DNA of 11,404 bases from 2-02-FULL-38-15 sp964645555 (GTDB lineage Bacteria; Patescibacteriota; Microgenomatia; Daviesbacterales; UBA10151): NCBI GenBank assembly GCA_964645555.1, contig CAZYBP010000031.1, forward strand, positions 1 to 11,404, written 5' to 3'. This document shows, piece after piece, positions 6,698-11,404 of this stretch. Both the position numbers and the translations under genes were made by a program. Within the stretch, counting starts at the first letter, position 1, and each line of letters opens with the position of its first letter. The notes under the pieces were generated by a model. That model ran no database searches and was not told the DNA's origin. It saw only the letters and a list, made by a program, of their open reading frames with translations.

Positions 6698-6940
6698 ATG
6701 CTCAAGTTATCCCAAAAAGGCAGCGTTGCATTGTTCCTTTTGCCTATCCTGATTATTTCAGTGGCTGTGGCTGCTTATTTCATCTATCAAACATTAATTA
6801 CTGCCAAAAATAAATTTACCCTGCAATCTGAAGTTTTGGCAGTGGAGTTACAGAAAGAATATAATAACCCGTTTGATAAATCCGCCCAATATGTCAATCC
6901 GTTTTCTACCAGTAAAAATCCTTTTGATTCAATGAAATGA
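6698..6940 (+). CDS. small pilin-like membrane protein with NPF-repeat tail
   Basis: This 80-residue protein starts with a short basic segment, KLSQKGS (3-9), followed by a long hydrophobic helix (about 9-30). That layout resembles a type IV prepilin, with possible prepilin-peptidase cleavage between G8 and S9. The usual Glu at mature position 5 is missing (Phe there), so normal pilus assembly is doubtful; a plain N-terminal membrane anchor is the alternative. The tail carries three NPF motifs (57-59, 67-69, 74-76). From memory, such NPF tails recur in small CPR proteins, but I cannot confirm this here. The stop overlaps the next start by 4 bp (ATGA), so the two products are probably made together and may work together at the cell surface. 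Confidence 0.75.
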   Translation: MLKLSQKGSVALFLLPILIISVAVAAYFIYQTLITAKNKFTLQSEVLAVELQKEYNNPFDKSAQYVNPFSTSKNPFDSMK

Positions 6941-9126
6941 TTAAACTTTTAAAATTTAGTAAAACAGCCTGGATAGTGTTTTTTGTTTCTCTTATTGCCT
7001 CGTTTATTATGGCTACTTCTGCCAATGCACAAACGGCTGATCCTGATCAGATAGCAAAAAAATACGGAGTGACTTTTCCTGTTGCCGAACTTGGAAGTTG
7101 TAAAAATTATGCTGATTGTAGAAACTACTGTGAGGACCCTGTAAATTCTACAGCCTGTATTAAGTTTGCTAAAGCTAAAGGATTTTATAAGGAAGATCCG
7201 GTTGATGCCAAAAAGGATCAGGTATTGGAAAATGCCAAGCAGGCCCTGGGCTGTGATTCCTTGGATACTTGTAGGACATTTTGCCAGATTCCCACCAACT
7301 TTGACAGGTGTGACCAGTTTGCCAGACAACAAAATCTGGTGGGCGGACGGGTTGAGGATCCGGCCAAACAGGAAGTTATTAGTAAAGCCAAGCAGGTTTT
7401 AGGTTGTGATTCGTATGCATCTTGTGCCGCATTTTGTTCCGATGATATAAACAGATCCAAATGTTCTAACTTTGCCCAGGAAACAGGCCTAAGAGGAGGA
7501 GAAAGGTCAGTCGGACCAGGCGGCTGTACTTCCAAAGATTCCTGTAAAGCTTTTTGTAGCTTACCGGAAAATTTTAGGGTATGTTCAGGATTTGTTTCAT
7601 CCGGCGGTGGGAAATTTAAGGGGCCGGGTGGCTGTGACAGCGAGCAGTCATGTAAATCTTATTGTAGCCAAAACCCCGAGAGCTGTGCTCCCAAAATAGC
7701 CGGTGCCCCTGTTTCGGTACCAGTCAATTATGATCCTCAGGAAATGTGTAACAGGACTCCTGCTTGTTCCTGGAAAAATAATACCTGCCAATGCGGTTTC
7801 TATAACGATGAAAAGGCTAAGGAAAGAAATGATGAATACGCCAAGTTATGTAGGGAGAAACCAAGAGAGTGTGCTCCGGGAGGGATTGGCGGGTTTGAAA
7901 CCGCTGCCGAGCAGGCAGACTTTGAAAAATTCTGCCGTGAGACTCCCGAAAAATGCCGCCCGGCTTATTCAAGTTATGCCGGTGGGACAATGTATAACCC
8001 GGCAATTGAATGTAGTAAGTACGCCAGCTGTAGTTGGATTAATAACAGATGTGATTGTTCAGAAAAATACACTAACATATCTCCCTTAGGTGAGATAAAT
8101 CCTGAAAAATCCTGTACTTCGGGAGGCTGTAAGTGGAATAATAATAGCTGTGATTGTTCGCAAACTTCAGCAAACAGTCCGGCTTTGGCTTGTGGTAGGC
8201 AGCCCGGTTGTTCATGGATTAATTCAGCTTGTCAGTGTTCCTCTACCAATTACTCAACTACTACCTCTACCTCAGGTTCCGGAACATCAGGAGCAAGTGG
8301 ACGTGAACAGCAGGAAGCAGGATGCAGGTCAGGCGGGGGCAGCTGCGATTGGACTTATGGATACTGTTATTGTAGGGGGTATGTTTCTCCCGGCGGGACA
8401 ACTTCATCAGGCAGTAGCGGTAGCACAGGTAGTTCTACCGGATCATATGATCCAGCGAAAACATGTGCCCAGTACACCGGTTGTTCCTGGAACGGTAGTT
8501 CTTGCCAGTGTTCCTCTGGCGGTTCATCTTCCGGATCTTCAGGTACCTATTCAGGGTCAGGTACTTATTCTGGAAGCGGTACCTATTCGGGTGGTTATAG
8601 TGGCAACACCATGAGTAGAGAATCTCAAGAGTCTACCTGTCGCTCCGGGGGCGGCACTTGTTCGTGGAACGGAGACATTTGTAATTGTCAGGGGTATAGG
8701 GCACCAACTACAACTACGACTGGCGGAACATCCGGTTCAACTACTACCACAACTACAACGACCAATACCACCACAAATAGCGCTCCTTCAGGCATGAGCC
8801 GGGATCAGCAGGAAGCAGGATGCAGGTCATGCGGTGGATCTTGCAGCTGGAGTGGGGATTTCTGTAGTTGTCAATGTGCAACCTCAGGATCCTCTGGCGG
8901 TTCCAGTACAACTACTTCACAGCCTGCAGCAACGGCAGCTCCGGCCCCCGCACCAGCCCAACAAACAACGACACAAACAACCACAGTATCCGAGCCTCAA
9001 CCGGCTACCCAGCAAACTCAGACAGACTCTCAAACGCAGCAATCTCAACCAGCTGCCTCGCCTACTGTGCAGGGGGTATCGTCGGTTAGAAGCTTAATTG
9101 AAAAACTCTTAGATTTTTTTAGGTAA
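6937..9126 (+). CDS. secreted cysteine-rich repeat protein (58 Cys, two repeat classes)
   Basis: The 729-residue protein begins with a signal peptide: basic KLLKFSK, a hydrophobic core at 11-27, and signal peptidase I site ANA (29-31) before Q32. Repeat class A, C-x5-C-x3-C-x8-C, occurs at 55-74, 106-125, 157-176 and 197-216, with a shorter fifth copy at 233-250. Half-copies FC/LC-RE-x-P-x-x-C lie at 305-312 and 333-340. Class B, C-x4-6-C-x-W-x4-C-x-C, occurs eight times from 271 to 645. Linkers are Ser/Thr/Gly rich, then Ala/Pro/Gln/Thr rich (about 650-710). A short segment at 711-729 could form an amphipathic helix. I count 58 cysteines, an even number, suggesting full disulfide pairing outside the cell. 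The function is unknown; a surface or adhesion role is inference. Codons in the linkers are more GC-rich than in the neighbours. Confidence 0.9.
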   Translation: MIKLLKFSKTAWIVFFVSLIASFIMATSANAQTADPDQIAKKYGVTFPVAELGSCKNYADCRNYCEDPVNSTACIKFAKAKGFYKEDPVDAKKDQVLENAKQALGCDSLDTCRTFCQIPTNFDRCDQFARQQNLVGGRVEDPAKQEVISKAKQVLGCDSYASCAAFCSDDINRSKCSNFAQETGLRGGERSVGPGGCTSKDSCKAFCSLPENFRVCSGFVSSGGGKFKGPGGCDSEQSCKSYCSQNPESCAPKIAGAPVSVPVNYDPQEMCNRTPACSWKNNTCQCGFYNDEKAKERNDEYAKLCREKPRECAPGGIGGFETAAEQADFEKFCRETPEKCRPAYSSYAGGTMYNPAIECSKYASCSWINNRCDCSEKYTNISPLGEINPEKSCTSGGCKWNNNSCDCSQTSANSPALACGRQPGCSWINSACQCSSTNYSTTTSTSGSGTSGASGREQQEAGCRSGGGSCDWTYGYCYCRGYVSPGGTTSSGSSGSTGSSTGSYDPAKTCAQYTGCSWNGSSCQCSSGGSSSGSSGTYSGSGTYSGSGTYSGGYSGNTMSRESQESTCRSGGGTCSWNGDICNCQGYRAPTTTTTGGTSGSTTTTTTTTNTTTNSAPSGMSRDQQEAGCRSCGGSCSWSGDFCSCQCATSGSSGGSSTTTSQPAATAAPAPAPAQQTTTQTTTVSEPQPATQQTQTDSQTQQSQPAASPTVQGVSSVRSLIEKLLDFFR
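8308..8331 (+). repeat. 24-bp exact repeat, copy 1
   Basis: The 24 bases at 8308-8331 recur exactly at 8806-8829. They encode the QQEAGCRS lead-in of class B repeats 5 and 8, showing recent duplication or gene conversion inside the cysteine-rich gene. Confidence 0.9.
8806..8829 (+). repeat. 24-bp exact repeat, copy 2
   Basis: Identical to 8308-8331 and in the same reading frame. The class B repeat at 8635-8682 shares the protein pattern but not the exact DNA. Confidence 0.9.
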
Positions 9127-9149
9127 ATTTTTCCCTTAGTGAATAAGAA

Positions 9150-9584
9150 CTAATAACTAGTTTTGGAGGGTTTTGCTTGATGGTGGGCAATTTCTAATAT
9201 AGTCTCGATTTCAAAAGGCTTTCTAATTACAGCCGGGGGCGGTTTAAAGCAAGATAAGTCAGGCATATTTTGAGGTGCTACTGCTGTTATAAATACAAAA
9301 GGAGTAAATTCAGGTCTTTGTAGCTGTGTTTCTGTTTTCCTTATTTCTTGGATAGTTTCCTTGCCGTTTAGTCCTGGCATCAGTAAATCTGCCATAATTA
9401 GTGCATAGCGAGTATCTAAATCTGCCAAAAAAATCTCTACAGCTTCCTCACCACTTTCTGCGGTTATTGTCTGGTATCCCTCTGTTTGTAAAAGTGTTTC
9501 TAATAAATCTCTGACCGCAGGATCATCATCTACAATTAGAATTGGGAGTTTTGCTGACGATGGCTGGGGTTCTTGTTCGGGCAT
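9150..9584 (-). CDS. single-domain response regulator (CheY-like receiver)
   Basis: The 144-residue protein is one receiver domain. The acidic pair is D19/D20 (LIVDDDPAVR), the phospho-acceptor is D66 (MADLLMPGLNG), the switch Thr is T100 (VFITA), and the conserved lysine is K122 (IRKPF). All phosphotransfer residues are present. No DNA-binding or enzymatic output domain follows, so it should act by protein-protein contact or as a phosphorelay intermediate in the cytoplasm. No histidine kinase is in the window. A Pro/Gln/Ser-rich stretch of about 12 residues precedes the domain, so the true start could be slightly internal. It converges on the cysteine-rich gene, with only 23 bp between the two stops and no clear terminator there. 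Confidence 0.92.
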   Translation of the reverse strand: MPEQEPQPSSAKLPILIVDDDPAVRDLLETLLQTEGYQTITAESGEEAVEIFLADLDTRYALIMADLLMPGLNGKETIQEIRKTETQLQRPEFTPFVFITAVAPQNMPDLSCFKPPPAVIRKPFEIETILEIAHHQAKPSKTSY

Positions 9585-9605
9585 GTTGAACTTTTAAGTT
9601 TACGA

Positions 9606-9627
9606 AAGTATTAAGAAGAAGTATTAA
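9606..9627. repeat. direct repeat AAGTATTAA (two copies, 13 bp apart)
   Basis: AAGTATTAA occurs at 9606-9614 and 9619-9627, about 20-40 bp upstream of the response regulator start on the other strand. It may be a regulator site, but the AT-rich composition makes chance repeats easy. Confidence 0.3.
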
Positions 9628-9634
9628 AGATTAA

Positions 9635-9661
9635 GTAAGTGAAAGGTAAGAATAAGGTAAG
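9635..9661. promoter_or_regulatory. three GTAAG direct repeats at exact 11-bp period
   Basis: GTAAG occurs at 9635-9639, 9646-9650 and 9657-9661; the last two extend to AAGGTAAG. The array ends right at the TTGCAT -35 of the following promoter. Phased direct repeats abutting a -35 are typical of activator sites such as those of OmpR/PhoB-type regulators. The binding protein is unknown, and the neighbouring response regulator has no DNA-binding domain. Confidence 0.35.
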
Positions 9662-9691
9662 TTGCATATTTATTTAGTGTCTGGTTATACT
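9662..9691 (+). promoter_or_regulatory. promoter upstream of the 38-residue ORF
   Basis: TTGCAT (9662-9667) and TATACT (9686-9691) are 18 bp apart. The predicted start site near 9698-9700 coincides with the ATG at 9700, the same leaderless pattern as at other genes here. Confidence 0.5.
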
Positions 9692-9699
9692 GGGATTAT

Positions 9700-9816
9700 A
9701 TGCCCACAGAAGCCACGGCTACAAATAGACCAGCTATAGTCAAAGGAAATTTAGGCAGAGAACCAAATATCATTAATGTAACTGAAGTTACCAGTTTTGA
9801 AAATTCTGCGAATTAA
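9700..9816 (+). CDS. possible small protein, 38 residues
   Basis: The ORF runs from ATG at 9700 to TAA at 9814-9816. I do not recognise the product; KGNLGREPN (20-28) faintly recalls the GNLGRDPE segment of single-stranded DNA-binding proteins, but the rest of that fold is absent. It has no membrane segment. The case for it being real is the well-placed promoter, which would start the mRNA at the ATG as at neighbouring genes, and the lack of any other gene here. It could also be a decayed fragment or the start of a non-coding RNA. Confidence 0.4.
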   Translation: MPTEATATNRPAIVKGNLGREPNIINVTEVTSFENSAN

Positions 9817-10084
9817 TGTTAATTACCTAAGTTTCTGTGAAAATTATTTTTTCTAATCATTCAAATAGTCAGAGAGTAAAAAGAAAAATTTCCAAACAGT
9901 CTGTTTTAAAAACAACTATTAACCCAGCAAATAACAGAATTTTCCAATAACGGGTGTGAATGGCTCGAACTTCTCAGTACTAGATCAAAGACTTCAAGTG
10001 GAATACCGAAATCGTGCCTGGAAAGCTATCGCGGCGACCCCACCCGCCGCGAGAAATAAAGTTACAGCTCTTACAATTCGTCAA
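9817..10084. other. gene-free stretch with a GC-rich hairpin; possible structured RNA
   Basis: No convincing gene is seen in these 268 bp. The first part is AT-rich with a small inverted repeat (AAACAG/CTGTTT, 9894-9906). From about 9950 the base composition becomes GC-richer. TCGCGGCG (10029-10036) pairs with CGCCGCGA (10045-10052) around an 8-nt loop. AAAGCTA just outside can pair with CAGCTCT after a 12-nt bulge, extending the structure to about 10022-10072. No T-run follows on either strand. I could not match it to tmRNA, RNase P RNA, SRP RNA or a known riboswitch. Confidence 0.35.
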
Positions 10085-10170
10085 TGGTCCGGAGGGAAGG
10101 ATTCGCACCTTCGTAGGGAAAACCCGCCAGATTTACAGTCTGGAGCAATTGACTACTCTGCCACCTCCGG
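10085..10170 (-). tRNA. tRNA-Tyr (anticodon GTA), class II, encoded CCA
   Basis: The minus strand folds into a full cloverleaf. The acceptor stem CCGGAGG (10170-10164) pairs with CCTCCGG (10095-10089), followed by A73 and an encoded CCA (10087-10085). The anticodon stem CCAGA/TCTGG encloses CTGTAAA, with GTA at 10136-10134. The variable arm is long, with a GGG-TTTT-CCC stem, as in bacterial tRNA-Tyr. The T stem GAAGG/CCTTC encloses TGCGAAT. Two oddities stand out. The first pair is C1:G72, the archaeal/eukaryotic tyrosine identity, where bacteria normally have G1:C72. Position 55 is G instead of T, while the D loop has AG where GG is expected. Confidence 0.96.
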
Positions 10171-10180
10171 TTACTTATGT

Positions 10181-10186
10181 ATTATA
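10181..10186 (-). promoter_or_regulatory. -10 box of the tRNA-Tyr promoter
   Basis: TATAAT on the minus strand lies 10 bp before the tRNA 5' end, which predicts a 5' leader of only about 4 nt for RNase P to remove. No convincing -35 is visible at 16-18 bp. Confidence 0.55.
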
Positions 10187-10237
10187 CCCAAAAAATCTCA
10201 CGTATTCTACCAAGTTTTCCACATTCAATCTTATAGT

Positions 10238-10266
10238 TTGACAAATATGGCTGTTTTTAATATACT
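10238..10266 (+). promoter_or_regulatory. near-consensus promoter of the gene at 10275
   Basis: A perfect TTGACA (10238-10243) lies 17 bp before TATACT (10261-10266). The predicted start site is 10272-10275 and the ATG is at 10275, so this is the clearest leaderless arrangement in the window. The promoter diverges from tRNA-Tyr. Confidence 0.75.
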
Positions 10267-10274
10267 CCTACAAC

Positions 10275-10832
10275 ATGTTTCAGACAAAAGAAGCTTTAAT
10301 AGCAACGATACCACATATTATTCATGAAGCGGCTGCTGTAAGCAGTAGGTGGCAAATAGATGATGTAAATGCTGAGTTACTTGTTAAAGTGTTGGAAGCG
10401 GTTAACCATTCTGCGGTAGGCCATCCTTTGAAAGCTAGACTTGCTGGATTAGACGCTTCAAGACAAATTGCAAGTGGGTATCCGTTGTCTGACTACATAC
10501 TAGGAAGAATGAGGGGTTCTGAATTAGCAGTTTGTAGGCAGGTTCCTCTGTCTAGACCTCTTATAGTAATAGGCTTTGAAGGTGGATCTTTAGATCAACC
10601 TCCGTTAGTAGTGGATCTTGTGAGGGAGTCTCCGGAATCTGGTGCAACTGTTCTTTATGAACGACGGTTTTGTCAAAATGCTAATGGTTTTGTTGAAGCT
10701 TTTTTAGAATTTGTTATTGAGGATGATACTAGGCTTGCTAGAGATATGCTGGAGGTCGGAGAATTTGCTAAATGCCCTGTATACGCTAAATATAGGACCT
10801 CTTTTATGTTTCCACCTGTTGACCTGATATAA
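10275..10832 (+). CDS. hypothetical protein, 185 residues
   Basis: I do not recognise the family. The sequence is a mixed alpha/beta soluble protein without signal peptide or membrane segment. An N-terminal helical part (1-80) includes HIIHEAA and NAELLVKVLEAVNHSAVGHP. A strand-like RPLIVIGFEGG (94-104) follows, then a C-terminal part with cysteines at 133 and 167. No catalytic motif stands out. The ATG at 10275 is supported by the near-consensus promoter that would start transcription at that codon. The stop overlaps the -10 region of the following cell-wall gene, which suggests separate initiation with possible read-through. Its position between tRNA-Tyr and a peptidoglycan glycosyltransferase gives no firm clue to its role. 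Confidence 0.75.
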   Translation: MFQTKEALIATIPHIIHEAAAVSSRWQIDDVNAELLVKVLEAVNHSAVGHPLKARLAGLDASRQIASGYPLSDYILGRMRGSELAVCRQVPLSRPLIVIGFEGGSLDQPPLVVDLVRESPESGATVLYERRFCQNANGFVEAFLEFVIEDDTRLARDMLEVGEFAKCPVYAKYRTSFMFPPVDLI

Positions 10833-10833
10833 T
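10825..10833 (+). promoter_or_regulatory. extended -10 promoter of the PBP gene, overlapping the upstream stop codon
   Basis: TGATATAAT is a perfect extended -10 identical to the one before atpC. It overlaps the stop codon (10830-10832) of the preceding gene. The predicted start site, about 10840, equals the ATG, giving another leaderless mRNA. Confidence 0.6.
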
Positions 10834-10839
10834 GTAAAA

Positions 10840-11404
10840 ATGTCCTCGGGTTCGTGGAAAGCAAGAAAAGAATATTCAAAACTCTGGAAATTTAAATTCC
10901 TTTCTAAGCTCTCTAACTACATGTTAGTTATTGTAGTGGGCTTTTTGCTTCTACTTTTTATTTCAGTAATTTTTTTTGCAACCCAAATTCCCTCCCCTTC
11001 TGATTTAACTAACCGTACCATTGCCTCCTCCACTAAAATTTATGACAGGGATAATGAGCTTTTATACGATATTTACCAAAATCAAAACCGCACTCCCATA
11101 AAACTGAATGATGTTCCTCTCTATGTCCGCGAGGCAACTATTGCCATAGAAGATAAGGATTTTTATAAACATTCAGGTTTTTCCATTATAGGAATTACCC
11201 GTTCCCTTTTTAATTTAGTGATTCATAGAAAGATTGAGGGTGGCGGTTCAACTTTAACCCAGCAACTGGTTAAAAATGCCCTGTTATCCGGTGAAAGAAC
11301 TATAACCAGAAAATTAAAAGAATTTATTTTAGCCATTCAAGTTGAAAGAACTTATTCCAAAGATCAGATTTTGGAAATGTATTTAAATGAAATTCCTTAT
11401 GGTG
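10840..11404 (+). CDS. peptidoglycan glycosyltransferase (GT51), class A PBP-like, N-terminal part
   Basis: 188 codons are visible before the window ends. A basic cytoplasmic start (1-27) is followed by a transmembrane helix (about 28-47), giving a type II membrane anchor. The GT51 domain then shows its hallmark motifs: AIEDKDFYKHSGF (102-114) with catalytic E104, EGGGSTLTQQLVKN (133-146), RKLKE (157-161) with the second conserved Glu, and ERTYSKDQILEMYLNEIPYG (169-188). The enzyme polymerises lipid II into glycan strands on the outer face of the cytoplasmic membrane. A C-terminal transpeptidase domain is expected for a class A PBP but lies outside the window, so a monofunctional transglycosylase cannot be excluded. 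The ATG sits at the predicted start site of its own promoter. Confidence 0.93.
   Translation, partial: MSSGSWKARKEYSKLWKFKFLSKLSNYMLVIVVGFLLLLFISVIFFATQIPSPSDLTNRTIASSTKIYDRDNELLYDIYQNQNRTPIKLNDVPLYVREATIAIEDKDFYKHSGFSIIGITRSLFNLVIHRKIEGGGSTLTQQLVKNALLSGERTITRKLKEFILAIQVERTYSKDQILEMYLNEIPYG

Noticed and set aside
3942..6940. Alternative genetic code (TGA as glycine)
   Set aside because: Four well-defined genes end at TGA exactly where the next gene starts or a hairpin lies, so TGA is a stop here.
8530..8600. CRISPR-like or tandem satellite array around the GTYSGS codons
   Set aside because: The repeats are in-frame Gly/Ser/Tyr/Thr codons with varied third positions and no unique spacers; they are protein low complexity, not a CRISPR.
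7166..9097. Several long alternative frames inside the cysteine-rich gene, on both strands
   Set aside because: They are by-products of the biased Cys/Gly/Ser/Thr codons of the real frame, which alone has a signal peptide and ordered repeats.
9127..9149. Bidirectional terminator between the convergent cysteine-rich and response regulator genes
   Set aside because: The 23-bp gap has no stem of useful length; the AACTAGTT palindrome nearby is short and lies partly in the response regulator coding end.
9894..9907. Small inverted repeat AAACAG-T-CTGTTT followed by T
   Set aside because: The stem is AT-rich with a minimal loop and the T-run is too short for a credible terminator.
9893..9960. Possible tmRNA tag: GCA AAT AAC ... 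TAA around 9929-9952
   Set aside because: The short frame does not end in a typical ALAA-like tag, and no tRNA-like 5' or 3' half could be found around it.
9956..10327. A 123-codon plus-strand reading frame starting at 9956
   Set aside because: It runs antisense through the whole tRNA-Tyr gene and the structured region, and overlaps the promoter and start of the gene at 10275. It has no promoter or ribosome site of its own and the protein shows no family features.

Overview
The window looks like a chromosome segment from a Candidate Phyla Radiation (Patescibacteria) bacterium, probably in or near the Microgenomates. This is inferred from several features together: AT-rich DNA with short intergenic gaps, an atpC outside any visible atp cluster, tandem GT2 glycosyltransferases of the COG1216 type, a small NPF-tailed membrane protein, a large cysteine-rich secreted repeat protein, and a tRNA-Tyr with an archaeal-type C1:G72 pair. 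Four genes (ending at 3944, 4854, 6643 and 6940) stop at TGA, so the standard bacterial code applies and not the TGA-Gly code of Gracilibacteria and Absconditabacteria.

Layout. 1-470 (minus) is the N-terminal part of a GH13 alpha-glucosidase-like enzyme. 536-898 (minus) is a small beta-carbonic-anhydrase-like protein. A 128-bp divergent promoter region separates it from an unrecognised 500-residue protein (1027-2529, plus), which is followed by atpC (2567-2977). 3021-6643 is a glycosyltransferase operon: three genes with 8-bp overlaps encode four GT2 domains. 6698-9126 is a two-gene surface or secretion module, a pilin-like small membrane protein overlapping by 4 bp with a 729-residue secreted protein carrying 58 cysteines. 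A convergent single-domain response regulator follows (9150-9584, minus), then a possible 38-residue protein (9700-9816) and a gene-poor stretch with a strong GC-rich hairpin (9817-10084). tRNA-Tyr (10085-10170, minus) diverges from an unrecognised 185-residue protein (10275-10832). The window ends inside a peptidoglycan glycosyltransferase, probably a class A penicillin-binding protein.

Genes in context. Much of the window serves the cell surface: glycan assembly by the GT2 operon, cell-wall polymerisation by the GT51 protein, and an exported disulfide-rich protein that could mediate contact with a host or partner cell. This functional link is inference.

Regulation. At about eight genes a -10 hexamer sits roughly 6-9 bp before the start codon, so transcription should begin at or within a few bases of the ATG (leaderless or near-leaderless mRNA). 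Internal operon starts use overlaps instead, in one case with a clear GGAGGG. The gene at 1027 is the exception: its strong promoter fires directly into a hairpin plus U-run that looks like an intrinsic terminator.
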